A stretch of DNA of 64,000 bases from Arthrobacter sp. Soil762 (GCF_001428335.1 NZ_LMSG01000012.1:317136-381135); one strand, 5' to 3'. Counted from the stretch's first letter, positions 9,371-20,128 are shown. Made by a program: numbers and translations. Notes: generated from the letters alone by a model not told the origin.

Positions 9371-10210
9371 CTATCGCTTGTTCTTGCCAGTACGACGGCG
9401 ACGAACAATAAGCTTGTCGCTCTCTTTGTTGGGACGCCGGGTGCGGCCTTCCCGCTTACCGTTCGGGTTGACGGGGTGACGTCCACCGGACGTCTTACCC
9501 TCGCCACCACCGTGCGGGTGGTCAACCGGGTTCATCGCGACACCACGGACGGTCGGGCGAACGCCCTTCCAGCGCATGCGGCCGGCCTTACCCCAGTTGA
9601 TGTTCGACTGCTCGGCGTTGCCGACCTCGCCGACGGTTGCGCGGCAGCGCACGTCAACGTTGCGGATTTCGCCGGAAGGCAGACGCAGCTGGGCGAATCG
9701 GCCTTCCTTGGCTACAAGCTGGATCGATGCGCCGGCGGAGCGGCCCATCTTGGCGCCGCCACCCGGACGCAGTTCAACTGCGTGGATTACGGTACCAACC
9801 GGGATGTTGAGCAGCGGCAGGTTGTTACCGGGCTTGATGTCAGCACCGGAACCTGCCTCAACGACGTCACCCTGGGAGAGCTTGTTCGGGGCGATGATGT
9901 AACGCTTGGTGCCATCAACGTAGTGCAGGAGGGCGATGCGAGCCGTACGGTTCGGATCGTACTCGATTTCGGCAACGCGGGCGTTCACGCCGTCTTTGTC
10001 GTGGCGACGGAAGTCGATCAGACGGTACTGGCGCTTGTGGCCACCACCCTTGTGACGGGTCGTGATCTTACCGGAGTTGTTACGGCCGCCCTTTTTGGGC
10101 AGCGGACGTACCAACGACTTTTCCGGCGTCGACCGCGTGATTTCGGTGAAGTCCGCTACGCTCGAGCCACGACGGCCCGGGGTAGTCGGCTTGTATTTAC
10201 GGATTCCCAT
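9371..10210 (-). CDS. rplB: 50S ribosomal protein L2
   Basis: Protein required for subunit association and peptidyl-transferase centre assembly. It has 279 residues. The C-terminal signature [21 protein letters not shown], with the conserved histidine, is intact, and the body contains [15 protein letters not shown]. Confidence 0.98.
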   Translation of the reverse strand: MGIRKYKPTTPGRRGSSVADFTEITRSTPEKSLVRPLPKKGGRNNSGKITTRHKGGGHKRQYRLIDFRRHDKDGVNARVAEIEYDPNRTARIALLHYVDGTKRYIIAPNKLSQGDVVEAGSGADIKPGNNLPLLNIPVGTVIHAVELRPGGGAKMGRSAGASIQLVAKEGRFAQLRLPSGEIRNVDVRCRATVGEVGNAEQSNINWGKAGRMRWKGVRPTVRGVAMNPVDHPHGGGEGKTSGGRHPVNPNGKREGRTRRPNKESDKLIVRRRRTGKNKR

Positions 10211-10239
10211 AATTTATTTCCTCGTTAAAGTGGTCTCCG

Positions 10240-10545
10240 CTACGAGAGCGGACCGCCGAAGATGTCGATGGTGCCTTCTTTGAGGCTCACAATTGCACGC
10301 TTGGTGTTCTTGCGGGTACCCCATCCGAATTTGGTGCGCTTGCGCTTACCGGCACGGTTGATGGTGTTGATCGATTCGACCTTGACGGAGAAAATCTTCT
10401 CCACGGCCAGCTTGATCTCGGTCTTGTTCGAGCGGGGGTCCACCAGGAAGGTGTACTTGCCCTCATCGATCAGGCCGTAGCTTTTTTCCGATACGACGGG
10501 TGCAAGCACGACGTCGCGCGGGTCTTTGATGGTGGCTGCACTCAC
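10240..10545 (-). CDS. rplW: 50S ribosomal protein L23
   Basis: Exit-tunnel rim protein that docks trigger factor and SRP. It has 101 residues with the L23 pattern [20 protein letters not shown] and the C-terminal [18 protein letters not shown]. It overlaps the rplD stop by 4 bp. Confidence 0.97.
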   Translation of the reverse strand: MSAATIKDPRDVVLAPVVSEKSYGLIDEGKYTFLVDPRSNKTEIKLAVEKIFSVKVESINTINRAGKRKRTKFGWGTRKNTKRAIVSLKEGTIDIFGGPLS

Positions 10546-11165
10546 TTGGCATCCTCCTCGTTCTTTGCTACTGCCCGGTCAGCAACGAATGCTTCGTAGG
10601 CAGCCTTGGTGAAGACAACGTCGTCAGAGACGAGTACGTCGTAGGTGTTCAGCTGGTCTGCGTACAGAACGTGAACACCGGCGAGGTTGCGCACGGAAAG
10701 TGCTGCAACATCGTTGGCGCGCTCGATGACAACCAGCAGGTTCTTGCGCTCGGAAACTCCGCGCAGCGTTGCCAGTGCGTTCTTGACGGACGGCTTGGTG
10801 CCCTCCACCAGTTCAGCAACAACGTGGATGCGTCCGTTGCGTGCCCGGTCAGAGAGTGCGCCGCGCAGTGCAGCAGCAATCATCTTCTTGGGGGTGCGCT
10901 GGCTGTAGTCACGCGGTGTGGGACCGTGGACTACGCCACCACCGGTCATGTGAGGAGCACGGATTGAACCCTGACGGGCGCGGCCGGTGCCCTTCTGCTT
11001 GAACGGCTTGCGACCTGCACCGGAAACTTCGGCGCGGGTCTTGGTTTTGTGGGTACCCTGGCGAGCAGCAGCGAGCTGGGCTACGACGACCTGGTGCAGC
11101 AGCGGCACGTTGGTCTGAACGTCGAAGATCTCTGCAGGCAGGTCAACCTTGACAGTGCTAGTCAT
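10542..11165 (-). CDS. rplD: 50S ribosomal protein L4
   Basis: Exit-tunnel protein; in E. coli it also represses the S10 operon. The 207-residue product carries the extended-loop signature [17 protein letters not shown]. The loop residues that change in macrolide-resistant mutants appear normal. It starts 4 bp after the rplC stop. Confidence 0.97.
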   Translation of the reverse strand: MTSTVKVDLPAEIFDVQTNVPLLHQVVVAQLAAARQGTHKTKTRAEVSGAGRKPFKQKGTGRARQGSIRAPHMTGGGVVHGPTPRDYSQRTPKKMIAAALRGALSDRARNGRIHVVAELVEGTKPSVKNALATLRGVSERKNLLVVIERANDVAALSVRNLAGVHVLYADQLNTYDVLVSDDVVFTKAAYEAFVADRAVAKNEEDAK

Positions 11166-11169
11166 TGAA

Positions 11170-11820
11170 CTAGGCTCCCTTCACGGCGGTGCGTACGAGT
11201 ACGACCTGGCCGCGGGCGCCGGGGACGGCACCCTTGATCAGGAGCAGCGACTTCTCGACGTCAACTGCGTGAACCGTGAGGTTCAGCGTGGTGTGACGAA
11301 CGGCGCCCATGCGGCCGGCCATTTTCATGCCCTTGAAGACGCGGCTCGGGGTGGATGCGCCACCGATTGAACCGGGCTTACGGTGGTTCTTGTGAGCACC
11401 GTGTGAGGCGGGAGCACCGTGGAAGCCGTGACGCTTCATAACACCGGCGAAGCCCTTACCCTTGGTGGTGCCAATAACGTCGATCTTCTGGCCGGCCTCG
11501 AAGAGCTCAACAGAAAGCTCCTGGCCCAGCTCGTAAGTGTCAGCATCTGCAGTGCGCAGTTCGACGACGTGGCGGCGAGGCGTGACGCCTGCCTTTTCAA
11601 AGTGACCAGCCAGCGGCTTGGTGACCTTGCGGGGATCGATCTGGCCGTAGCCGATCTGAACAGCTACGTAGCCATCAGTGTCTGCGTTGCGCAGCTGGGT
11701 GATGACGTTCGAATCTGCCTGGACCACAGTGACGGGGATGAGCTTGTTGTTCTCGTCCCAGACCTGGGTCATGCCGAGCTTCGTGCCCAGCAGGCCCTTT
11801 ACGTTACGGGTTGCGGTCAT
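11170..11820 (-). CDS. rplC: 50S ribosomal protein L3
   Basis: Protein near the peptidyl-transferase centre and an early assembly factor. It has 216 residues with [15 protein letters not shown] at the N-terminus, the signature [20 protein letters not shown] segment, and the internal loop [22 protein letters not shown] with its conserved glycine-rich finger. Confidence 0.98.
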   Translation of the reverse strand: MTATRNVKGLLGTKLGMTQVWDENNKLIPVTVVQADSNVITQLRNADTDGYVAVQIGYGQIDPRKVTKPLAGHFEKAGVTPRRHVVELRTADADTYELGQELSVELFEAGQKIDVIGTTKGKGFAGVMKRHGFHGAPASHGAHKNHRKPGSIGGASTPSRVFKGMKMAGRMGAVRHTTLNLTVHAVDVEKSLLLIKGAVPGARGQVVLVRTAVKGA

Positions 11821-11837
11821 AGTCTCTCAGCACCTCC

Positions 11838-12146
11838 CTACAGCTTGATTTCGATGTTCACGTCGGCCGGCAGGTCGAGACGCATAAGCGAATCAACAGC
11901 CTTCGGCGTGGGATCGATAATGTCGATAAGACGCTTGTGCGTGCGCATTTCAAAGTGCTCGCGGCTGTCCTTGTACTTGTGCGGAGAGCGGATAACACAG
12001 TAAATGTTCTTCTCCGTCGGCAGCGGCACGGGGCCAACTACCGTTGCGCCTGCGCGCGTGACCGTCTCAACGATCTTCCGTGCTGAAACGTCAATGACCT
12101 CGTGGTCATATGACTTCAGCCGGATGCGGATTTTTTGTCCCGCCAT
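11838..12146 (-). CDS. rpsJ: 30S ribosomal protein S10
   Basis: Protein of the 30S head that also forms NusE, the NusB partner in antitermination. It has 102 residues, starting [19 protein letters not shown], with the signature [21 protein letters not shown]. It is the first gene of the S10 operon; the NusG partner is encoded at 39.0 kb. Confidence 0.98.
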   Translation of the reverse strand: MAGQKIRIRLKSYDHEVIDVSARKIVETVTRAGATVVGPVPLPTEKNIYCVIRSPHKYKDSREHFEMRTHKRLIDIIDPTPKAVDSLMRLDLPADVNIEIKL

Positions 12147-12592
12147 GTCGCCTGACTCTCTTTCAGTTAGTGCTGCTCCCGGTGAGGGCTGCTCTGTTCA
12201 CTTTCTTGTTGCATGTGGCTGCCGAAGCATTTGAAGTCTGAACTACCACCCGCCGCACAAGCTGAATCCGGAAGAATCCGGGTTCCTCAACCTGCCGACG
12301 TAACCGACCCCCGCGGTCGGGCGTGTCGCGCTTAGCACGCATACAAATCCGCAGTTCCATGGGGAGTGGGTTATGTTTGGGCTTCCACTTGGACCCTGAC
12401 ACCCGGCATTATCCGGATCGGGACACGAAGAAGCGCTTGAACAACTCATCTAGTATGCCGGATATTATGCCCAGAAGCGAATCTGCAGGCTGACGCCTCC
12501 CCTTGCAGCAGATGTGCCAGCACACTGCGCATTCGGGCCCTGCGCGGCCTGGGGTCATTGCCTTCGGCAACATCCGAATGGATGATGGGGGA
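12147..12592. promoter_or_regulatory. divergent upstream region of rpsJ and the GH1 gene
   Basis: This 446-bp gap holds no supported gene. It should contain the S10 operon promoter (minus) and the beta-glucosidase promoter (plus). The only AT-rich patch is about 12447-12470; it contains CATAAT and CATACT -10-like hexamers on the minus strand (complement of 12464-12469 and 12452-12457) and TATTAT on the plus strand, none with a good -35. A minus-strand start there would give an S10 leader of about 300 nt. Confidence 0.4.
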
Positions 12593-14044
12593 ATGACCGT
12601 CGAAAATGACGTTTCCGTCCAGGATCTGGCCGACCGACTGCCCAGCTCGTTCACCCTCGGTGTTGCCGCGGCCGCCTTCCAGATCGAAGGCTCCCTCTCG
12701 GCTGACGGACGGGGTCCCTCCGGCTGGGACGCCTTCGCGGAGAAACCCGGCGCCATCATCGATGGCCACTCCCCAGCAGTGGCCTGCGACCACTACAACC
12801 GCTCGCCCGAAGATGTGGCTCTGATGCGGGACCTCGGCGTGGATTCCTACCGCTTTTCCATCTCCTGGCCGCGGATCCAGCCGGACGGCCGCGGCGCGTT
12901 CAACAAACAGGGCCTGGACTTCTACGACCGCCTGATCGACCAGCTGCTCGAAGCCGGCATCTCCCCCATGGCCACCCTCTACCACTGGGATACACCACTG
13001 CCCTTGGAGCACCGTGGCGGCTGGATGAACAGAGCCACCGCCGAACGCTTCGCTGAGTACGCAGGCGAGGCCGGCCGGCGTTTTGGTGACCGCGTAGACC
13101 AGTGGGTAACCCTCAACGAACCAGCCTCGGTAGTCCTCAACGGCTATGCGCTGGGCGTCCATGCCCCCGGACGGGATCTCCTCTTTGACGCCTTTCCTGC
13201 TGTCCACAACCAGCTGCTTGCCCATGGCATGGCCGTCCAGGCGTTGCGCGCAGCAGGGGTCCGCGGCGGAATCGGCGTGACCAACCTCCACTCCCCCGTC
13301 CGGCCGGCCACGCGAAAAATCACGGACAAATACATCGCGCTGGTTTTCGACCTGATGCTCAACCGCATCTATGCCGATCCCGTCCTCCTGGGCCGATACC
13401 CCCGCCCGCCGCTCATCGCCAAGCCCTGGTTCCGGTCGTTCGGCAGAATCCCCGACGCCGACCTCCGCACCATCCACCAGCCCCTGGACTTCTACGGCGT
13501 GAACTATTACTACCCCACGAAGGTGGCAGCCGGACGGGGTCCGGCCGAAAGCCCCACCGGTCCTGCCGAGGCGATGGTGCGGGTGCCGTTCCATCAGGAG
13601 CCGTTCCCCGAATACGGCACCACGGGTTTCGGCTGGCCGGTAGCGCCGGAGCATCTGGGCATCCTGCTGCGCGAACTCAAGGACCGCTATAAAGCGGGCC
13701 TGCCCCCGCTGTACATCACCGAAAGCGGCGCCAGCTTCCCGGAGCCCGACCATGTGAGCGGCCCCATCCAGGACCTGGGGCGGATCAATTACATCGCGGA
13801 CCACCTGCGGCACGCGCTGGAGGCGACGGCACCGGGCGGAATCGCCCACGACGTGGACCTCCGCGGCTACTATGTCTGGACGCTGATGGACAACTTTGAA
13901 TGGGCCGCGGGGTACTCACAGCGCTTCGGCCTGGTGCACGTGGATTTCGACACCCAGGAGCGCACACCCAAGGAATCGTTCTACTGGTACCGGGCGCTCA
14001 GCCAGGCCCGGAAATCACTGGCCGGCGAAGGCCAGCCTGGCTGA
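12593..14044 (+). CDS. GH1 family beta-glucosidase
   Basis: Retaining glycoside hydrolase of family 1, acting on beta-glucosides such as cellobiose; no signal peptide is visible, so it is probably cytoplasmic. The TIM-barrel hallmarks are all present: AAAAFQIEGS near the N-terminus, SISWPRIQP, the acid/base glutamate in TLNEP, YGVNYYYPT, the nucleophile glutamate in ITESG (usually ITENG) and the GYYVWTLMDNFEWAAGYSQRFG aglycone region. About 483 residues, the usual size. The start is uncertain: ATG 12593 has GGGGGA immediately before it, and ATG 12578 in the same frame is an alternative. The gene is monocistronic, with no sugar transporter beside it. Confidence 0.9.
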   Translation: MTVENDVSVQDLADRLPSSFTLGVAAAAFQIEGSLSADGRGPSGWDAFAEKPGAIIDGHSPAVACDHYNRSPEDVALMRDLGVDSYRFSISWPRIQPDGRGAFNKQGLDFYDRLIDQLLEAGISPMATLYHWDTPLPLEHRGGWMNRATAERFAEYAGEAGRRFGDRVDQWVTLNEPASVVLNGYALGVHAPGRDLLFDAFPAVHNQLLAHGMAVQALRAAGVRGGIGVTNLHSPVRPATRKITDKYIALVFDLMLNRIYADPVLLGRYPRPPLIAKPWFRSFGRIPDADLRTIHQPLDFYGVNYYYPTKVAAGRGPAESPTGPAEAMVRVPFHQEPFPEYGTTGFGWPVAPEHLGILLRELKDRYKAGLPPLYITESGASFPEPDHVSGPIQDLGRINYIADHLRHALEATAPGGIAHDVDLRGYYVWTLMDNFEWAAGYSQRFGLVHVDFDTQERTPKESFYWYRALSQARKSLAGEGQPG

Positions 14045-14096
14045 ACACCGGCGAACACCGGCGAACACCCCGGCCGGCTGAGGCCCGGTGGCCTTG

Positions 14097-14222
14097 CTAC
14101 TTGTCCTTGTTTGCCCGGTTGATGCGCTTGGCGCGGTCAATCTCGCTGCGGAAATGCTTCTTGGCCCAGAAAACTCCGGCGACCACGGCGACCACGATGA
14201 TCAGAAAAATCAGCCATTCCAT
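14097..14222 (-). CDS. 41-residue single-pass membrane miniprotein
   Basis: A short frame beginning MEWLIFLIIVVAVVAGVFWA, a single hydrophobic helix, followed by a strongly charged tail (KKHFRSEIDRAKRINRANKDK). A good ribosome site (GAGAGGAG) precedes the ATG at 14220-14222. It starts 30 bp after the stop of the 1427-residue membrane protein on the same strand, so they probably form an operon. The positive-inside pattern predicts an N-out, C-in orientation. No function is recognised. Confidence 0.7.
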   Translation of the reverse strand: MEWLIFLIIVVAVVAGVFWAKKHFRSEIDRAKRINRANKDK

Positions 14223-14252
14223 GATGTACTCCTCTCGCTGTCAGCAACAGTA

Positions 14253-17200
14253 TCAGTGCCGGCGGGACGGTTCCCTGCCCTCGCGGGACGGTGAGCTGGA
14301 CTCAGGACCCGGGGTCACCGCTGGTCCCGCCTCCGGCGCCTGACCGGCCGTTCCGCGGTTCAGCCGCCAGACGGCAAAGACGATCAGCCCCACAGCGATG
14401 AACGCCAACAGCAGGAACGTGTACTGCCGCATGGCCCACAGAATGCAGGCGGCCACCCCTGCCGCACCCCACCAGACGAAGAGCCGTTCCCCCAGGCCAA
14501 GGCCTGCCATGAGCAGCAGGGCGAGGAGCACCAGGACCCACAGCTGCTGCCCAGCGTTAGCGCCGAACACTATGCCCAAGCCGCTCAGCGAGAGCAACGC
14601 AGAGGCCGCGCCCACCAGTAACCGGCCGGCAGCTTGGTTGCCGGCGAAGTAGCGCAAGCCACCGAGGACAGCGGCCAGGACCACGTACCACTGGACCACC
14701 CAGAAGGGACTGGGAAGGTCGGTCAATAGCCGGCCTGTGCGACCGTCAGGCGCGTCCAGTTCGAAGATGGCAGCGCGCTGGATGGCTACTGTGAGGACCA
14801 ACGCACCCACTTCGAGGGCGATCCGTCGCGCCCTTGCGGGTGCCTCCCTGTAGGACACCCCGACGGCGGCGGCCAGCACTGAGGCCGCCGTCCAGGACGT
14901 TGCATCGTGCCGGATTCCGACGAAGACCACCAGCACGAGGCCGAGGAACGCCGCACCGGCAAGCGACCAACGACGCACCGGCTCGGCCTGCAACGGGCCG
15001 CTGCGCATGAGCCGCACGGCATAGAGGGCGACCGAAGCCACGCCAGCGCCGGTCAGCCATGGCAGGAATCCGTCCCAGACTACGGGGACATCCTGATACG
15101 CCTCCGCCGCCAAGGCGACGGACCCGCCGAGCGCGGCCACGGCTGCCGGCGGATACAGCACCTGCAGATACTCGATATGCGATGCGGTAAAGCACACGGC
15201 TGACAGGGCCAGGACAGCCGCTCCCGTCACCCAGTCGGCCGCCAACGGCGAGATCAGCAGCCCAACACCGGCAAACGAGCCGGCGGTAACCAGCCAGAGC
15301 CAGTGCTCGACGTCCGCGTCGCCAGCGGTCTGTTGGTGACCATCCTGCGCGTGCCCGTTCTGAGTGAGCCCGTTCCGCCGGCCCGCGTTCTGCCGGTGTC
15401 GCAGGATGCCGGCAGCGGTTGCGAGCAGCGCACCACCCAGCAGAGTCACGGCAGTGCCGGTGTGGCTCAGGACCGCGGTTACAAGGAACGTCCCGCCGAA
15501 CGTGAACAGCGGTCCCAAAGCGAGCACGCCGAACAGCGCAGCATACACAGCGAAGTAGCGGGCTCCGTAGGCACTGAAGAGTCTCCTGGCAACCACAGCA
15601 GAGACAAGCAGCAACAGCAGTTCCAGCAACACCACCCAGCGGCCGCCGTCGGCGTCCTGCGCCAGCAGCCCGACGCCACCCGGCCTCGTCACGTAGGCCA
15701 GCGGCAGCAATGCCTGCCCGGCCAGGGTGATCCAGACTGCAGCCTGCTGGAAGGGGATGTCAGCCAGCCGTGAGCGCATCACCCAGCGGACGGCATGCTG
15801 GGCCGCGAGCACAAGGGCAAAGGTCACCGAAACCACAGTGGGCGACGCGGTGATGTCGTAGCTGAGGACCACCGCGAGGCCTGCCGTCAGCACGCGGGCC
15901 GCCACAAAGTACCAGCCCTTCCTGGCCCGCTGTTGCTCGGCCACCACCATCAGCGTGGAGTAGACCGCGAAGATACCCAGGATAAGTTCCACCCGAAGTA
16001 GATCGCCATCGCTGAAGGCCAGCAGCACAACAAATGCAAACGGGGCCAACCAGACTGCACCCGCCACGCTGCGAAGGAAGTACCCCGAGGCCGCCGCGCC
16101 TAGGGCCACGAGTCCTGCAGCGGTGGTTTCCTGCCAGTCTGCGGAACCTGACTGCAAGAGGCTGGCAATGCCGGCCAACTGGAGAAGGAGCACTGCGCCC
16201 GCGTCAGCAAGAATCCCGCGGGGAGCACGACGGCGGACGGCAGCAACCAGCGGAAAGCACAGCTGGAGTGCCAGCACGGTCACCAGGACCGTTGCCGGGT
16301 GGACCACTTCGACCGCGATGACCACCGGGCCGCCGTCCCGCTGCAGCTGGTGAAAAGCTGTCAGGGCAAGTACGGTGACTGCCGCCCTGGCGAACCACCA
16401 GTAGGCCCAGCGGTGTTGGCGCAGGGGCAGGCGAATCGCAGTGATGACCAGATACGCCGCCACTAACAACAACGCCGTGTTCCCGGCGCCTTGTGAAACG
16501 GCTTGGAACGCGACCGTCGCGGCGACCACGGACATACCCAGCGGCAACGCCTCCCACACCGTTGCAACCCAGTCCGGTTCCGTAGCCGGCCGTGGAACCA
16601 CCAGGGCTCCGATGACAAAAGCGGCAGCAAGCTGGATGATCACGCAGACGGCTGTCAGGCCGTGGTCCGGCGAGGCCTCAATGAACGGCATCCCGACCAG
16701 AACCAGTGCACCCCCGGCACCGAAGACGCCCAAGGTTGCCTCCGGCGCCAAAGTCCGCACGCCCGCGCGTTCCAGGAGCGCCGTAAGGAGTTGCTGGCAC
16801 ACGAGTGCCAGCAACAGCGCGAACACGGACGCCTCGGCCCGCCCGGGGCCGTCATCCATCACGGCCGCGACAGTTACGGGGACCGCGCAGGTGAGGGCCA
16901 ACCGGGACCCCAGAACCAACCGGCCACGGAAATCACCTGACGCCAAAACCCCACGGATCGCCCAGAAGCCGGCCGCGGCGAGCAGCATTCCGGCGAGCGG
17001 CCACGCGCCCATCGAAGGCGAAACTATGCCGGCAAGGACCAGTGCGGCCACGGGCGCCCATTCGGCCCGGCCGGCCCACTTGGCTGCCAGCACCATGCCC
17101 GTGGCCAACGATAAGGCCACCGGCATCCACAGCGGCAACGTAGTACCCGCTGCGACTGAACCGTAGCCGTCCATTGCGCGGAAGAAGCCGACAGCGGTCT

Positions 17201-18536
17201 CCTGAACGCTGAACGCCGTGGTGGCAGCGAGTTGCAGAGCAAACGTCGCCCGGGCATCAACCTGCCAGCGTTCTCCAGCGGCGTTTGGGCTGTTGCCGAC
17301 GGCGGACGGGCCTGCCTGCTGCTGGCGAAACCAGCCCGTCAGCCTGGCCGACAGGAACGCCAGCCCCACTGCCTGGGCGGCGAACAGTACGCCGGCGGCG
17401 AGCAGGGCATCGGTCCCCCGGCCGGTCAGGTGCCAGATCTCGACGGCGGCAGCTACAGTCAGGGCGGCCCGTGCCGCATAGAAGTTGATCAGCCGGAACC
17501 GCCCCGGAACAGCGGCCATAAGGGCAAAATAGACTCCGCACATCCCGATGACCAGCGCGTACTCAGCTTTGTCCAAGTGCAACGGCACGCAGGTCGCGGC
17601 GACGGCGACGGCCGGAACCACCAACGGGTGCAGGACCATCAGCGGCCTGACATACACCGGCGGCAGCCAACGCGGCCGGGCAAGGGCAATGCCAGTTAGC
17701 AGCACGGCGACGGCTATGAGCGCAGCGAAATACCAGACGAGCGCGCCACCCAGGATTGAAACGCCGGAGAACGCTGTGGAAGCCACAAACGTGAAGGAAA
17801 GGTACACGAGAACCCTGCTCTCCAGCCGGACCGCCGCCGCAACATAAGCCGCGGTACCGATCAGCGACGTGATCAGCCAGGCGGACGGGCCGTGATGCAA
17901 TGCGAAGTTGTACAGTGCCAGCCCGGTCACAGGAACCAGGGCAAGCCCGGTGCCGGTGAACGCCACGGCAGCAGGCTTCAGCCGCGGGACCCGGGCGTGC
18001 AGTACAAATCCCGCGCCATAGAAAAGCGCCGTGACTGCGCAGACGCCGGCAAAGCGCAACATGGGCGGAAGGCTGGTGCCGATGAAGAGTGCTGCGGCAG
18101 CCACCAGCAGCAGGCTGGCCACGTACAGCGTAATGTTGATGTTCTGCCGGTCCCGCTTTTCACGTCGGGCCTGGCGCTCAGCCGGTGTCTCCGGATATGG
18201 CTGGAACGAGGCGGCCGGAGACTGCGGCGGAATCCTCGGTGGCACCGACGCGGTGGGCGACGGCCACGATAAGGGCGCCGAAGGCGACGCCGGCACCAGG
18301 GAGATGCTGACGTCGGCGGGCACTGGCGTGGCCGGCGTGGGCACACTGGTGACCGCCGCCGTCGTACGCTGCCCCAGGGGCGGGCCCTCCCTCAGCCGTG
18401 AGTCGGCGTCGGCAGAACTTGGTGATTGTGTGGCCACCGGACTCGGCTGGCCGGACGCCTGAAGCTTGGCCACGGCGTCAAGCCACCCCTGAAGGTGACC
18501 GGCGCGGTACCCCGCTTCATATGATTCGTCCCTCAC
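14253..18536 (-). CDS. very large polytopic membrane protein (SCO7613-type)
   Basis: A 1427-residue protein with a cytoplasmic N-terminus of about 140 residues (Pro/Ser/Ala-rich linker after MRDESYEAGYRAGHLQGWL). From RQNINITLYVASLLLV onward it is an almost unbroken series of several dozen hydrophobic helices, with Arg/His-rich short loops between them. It resembles actinobacterial membrane proteins annotated only by a C-terminal domain named after SCO7613; no catalytic motif is visible. The GTG start follows GGAAAGGGAT. An AT-rich palindrome lies 37 bp upstream. Codon use is GC-rich like its neighbours. Molecular role unknown. Confidence 0.8.
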   Translation of the reverse strand: MRDESYEAGYRAGHLQGWLDAVAKLQASGQPSPVATQSPSSADADSRLREGPPLGQRTTAAVTSVPTPATPVPADVSISLVPASPSAPLSWPSPTASVPPRIPPQSPAASFQPYPETPAERQARREKRDRQNINITLYVASLLLVAAAALFIGTSLPPMLRFAGVCAVTALFYGAGFVLHARVPRLKPAAVAFTGTGLALVPVTGLALYNFALHHGPSAWLITSLIGTAAYVAAAVRLESRVLVYLSFTFVASTAFSGVSILGGALVWYFAALIAVAVLLTGIALARPRWLPPVYVRPLMVLHPLVVPAVAVAATCVPLHLDKAEYALVIGMCGVYFALMAAVPGRFRLINFYAARAALTVAAAVEIWHLTGRGTDALLAAGVLFAAQAVGLAFLSARLTGWFRQQQAGPSAVGNSPNAAGERWQVDARATFALQLAATTAFSVQETAVGFFRAMDGYGSVAAGTTLPLWMPVALSLATGMVLAAKWAGRAEWAPVAALVLAGIVSPSMGAWPLAGMLLAAAGFWAIRGVLASGDFRGRLVLGSRLALTCAVPVTVAAVMDDGPGRAEASVFALLLALVCQQLLTALLERAGVRTLAPEATLGVFGAGGALVLVGMPFIEASPDHGLTAVCVIIQLAAAFVIGALVVPRPATEPDWVATVWEALPLGMSVVAATVAFQAVSQGAGNTALLLVAAYLVITAIRLPLRQHRWAYWWFARAAVTVLALTAFHQLQRDGGPVVIAVEVVHPATVLVTVLALQLCFPLVAAVRRRAPRGILADAGAVLLLQLAGIASLLQSGSADWQETTAAGLVALGAAASGYFLRSVAGAVWLAPFAFVVLLAFSDGDLLRVELILGIFAVYSTLMVVAEQQRARKGWYFVAARVLTAGLAVVLSYDITASPTVVSVTFALVLAAQHAVRWVMRSRLADIPFQQAAVWITLAGQALLPLAYVTRPGGVGLLAQDADGGRWVVLLELLLLLVSAVVARRLFSAYGARYFAVYAALFGVLALGPLFTFGGTFLVTAVLSHTGTAVTLLGGALLATAAGILRHRQNAGRRNGLTQNGHAQDGHQQTAGDADVEHWLWLVTAGSFAGVGLLISPLAADWVTGAAVLALSAVCFTASHIEYLQVLYPPAAVAALGGSVALAAEAYQDVPVVWDGFLPWLTGAGVASVALYAVRLMRSGPLQAEPVRRWSLAGAAFLGLVLVVFVGIRHDATSWTAASVLAAAVGVSYREAPARARRIALEVGALVLTVAIQRAAIFELDAPDGRTGRLLTDLPSPFWVVQWYVVLAAVLGGLRYFAGNQAAGRLLVGAASALLSLSGLGIVFGANAGQQLWVLVLLALLLMAGLGLGERLFVWWGAAGVAACILWAMRQYTFLLLAFIAVGLIVFAVWRLNRGTAGQAPEAGPAVTPGPESSSPSREGREPSRRH

Positions 18537-18572
18537 GGCGATCCCTTTCCAAAGGACAGGCCTGCCTGCACA

Positions 18573-18595
18573 ATTAATCCATTGATTGGATTAAT
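18573..18595. promoter_or_regulatory. AT-rich palindrome upstream of the giant membrane gene
   Basis: Perfect 8-bp arms ATTAATCC / GGATTAAT around a 7-base centre, in an otherwise GC-rich sequence. It is followed on the minus strand by the GTG start of the 1427-residue gene about 37 bp on. Position and symmetry suggest an operator or promoter element ([14 protein letters not shown] AT-rich box); no regulator gene is adjacent. Confidence 0.5.
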
Positions 18596-18605
18596 AATAG
18601 CAAAG

Positions 18606-18637
18606 AACAGCCCCGCTGCACTAGCAGCGGGGCTGTT
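18606..18637 (-). terminator. terminator after tuf
   Basis: Perfect 13-bp hairpin AACAGCCCCGCTG / CAGCGGGGCTGTT with a 6-base loop, 56 bp past the tuf stop, followed on the minus strand by TTCTTTGC. It ends the str operon. Confidence 0.85.
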
Positions 18638-18692
18638 CCAAACTTTGCGTCAGGCCGTCAGACGGCCATCGGCTCCGTAATCAACAAGTAAA

Positions 18693-19883
18693 TTACTTGA
18701 TGATCTTGGTAACGCGTCCTGAACCAACGGTGCGGCCGCCTTCGCGGATAGCGAAGCCGAGGCCCTCTTCCATGGCGATGGGCTGGATGAGCGCAACGGT
18801 CATCTCAGTGTTGTCGCCAGGCATAACCATTTCCGTGCCTTCCGGCAGGGTGATAACGCCGGTTACGTCCGTGGTGCGGAAGTAGAACTGCGGGCGGTAG
18901 TTCGAGTAGAACGGGTTGTGGCGTCCGCCTTCATCCTTGGAAAGGATGTAGACGTTGGCCTCGAAGTCGGTGTGCGGGGTGATGGAACCCGGCTTGACGA
19001 CAACCTGGCCACGCTCTACGTCATCGCGCTTCAGACCGCGGAGCAGGAGGCCACAGTTCTCGCCGGCCCATGCTTCGTCGAGCTGCTTGTGGAACATCTC
19101 GATACCGGTAACCGTGGTCTTCTGGACCGGGCGGATGCCGACGATCTCGACCTCGGAGTTGATGGCGAGGGTTCCACGCTCGGCGCGGCCCGTTACAACG
19201 GTGCCACGGCCGGTGATCGTGAAGACATCTTCGATCGGCATCAGGAACGGCTTGTCACGGTCGCGTACGGGGTCCGGAACGGACTCGTCAACGGCGGCCA
19301 TGAGGTCCTCGACGGACTTGACCCAGATGGGGTCGCCTTCGAGAGCCTTCAGACCGGAAACGCGAACAACCGGAGCTTCATCGCCATCGAAGCCCTGAGC
19401 CGAAAGCAGCTCACGAACTTCCATTTCAACGAGGTCCAGCAGCTCTTCGTCGTCGACCATGTCCGACTTGTTCAGCGCAACCAGCAGGTAGGGAACGCCA
19501 ACCTGGCGGGCAAGCAGAACGTGCTCGCGGGTCTGAGCCATCGGGCCGTCAGTGGCGGCAACCACGAGGATTGCACCGTCCATCTGTGCAGCACCGGTGA
19601 TCATGTTCTTGATGTAGTCAGCGTGACCCGGAGCGTCTACGTGTGCGTAGTGGCGCTTCTCGGTCTGGTACTCAACGTGGGAAATGTTGATCGTGATGCC
19701 ACGCTGGCGCTCTTCCGGAGCAGAGTCAATCGACGCGAAGTCGCGCTGCTCGTTGAGAGTCGGGTACTTGTCGTACAGCACCTTGGAAATGGCGGCAGTC
19801 AGCGTCGTCTTACCGTGGTCAACGTGACCAATGGTGCCGATGTTGACGTGCGGCTTAGTCCGCTCGAACTTTGCCTTTGCCAC
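18693..19883 (-). CDS. tuf: elongation factor Tu
   Basis: GTPase that delivers aminoacyl-tRNA to the ribosome. It has 396 residues. G1 [10 protein letters not shown], switch [10 protein letters not shown] and G4 NKSDMVD are intact, followed by the two beta-barrel domains, ending [13 protein letters not shown]. The GTG start at 19881-19883 follows the strong site AGGAGG. It is separated from fusA by 245 bp, enough for its own promoter in addition to read-through from the str operon. Confidence 0.98.
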   Translation of the reverse strand: MAKAKFERTKPHVNIGTIGHVDHGKTTLTAAISKVLYDKYPTLNEQRDFASIDSAPEERQRGITINISHVEYQTEKRHYAHVDAPGHADYIKNMITGAAQMDGAILVVAATDGPMAQTREHVLLARQVGVPYLLVALNKSDMVDDEELLDLVEMEVRELLSAQGFDGDEAPVVRVSGLKALEGDPIWVKSVEDLMAAVDESVPDPVRDRDKPFLMPIEDVFTITGRGTVVTGRAERGTLAINSEVEIVGIRPVQKTTVTGIEMFHKQLDEAWAGENCGLLLRGLKRDDVERGQVVVKPGSITPHTDFEANVYILSKDEGGRHNPFYSNYRPQFYFRTTDVTGVITLPEGTEMVMPGDNTEMTVALIQPIAMEEGLGFAIREGGRTVGSGRVTKIIK

Positions 19884-20128
19884 AGGTTCCTCCTAGAACG
19901 TTTTCAAATGACTTACCCTTCAACCGCGCTTATCGCGGCAGAAACTCAGGCAAGTCTACTTGGGGGGCTTTGGATTGGTGAAATTGCAGATTCAGGAACT
20001 AATACTAGTCCCTCGAGCCTGTTCGTGCAGATGGCCGGGGCCCGGCTGGACCGGACCCGGCCACCTGCACCAGGTGAGCTTCCGTGAACCGGAAACGCAC
20101 CCGAGTTTTTGCTGCGAAAGTCGGAAGA

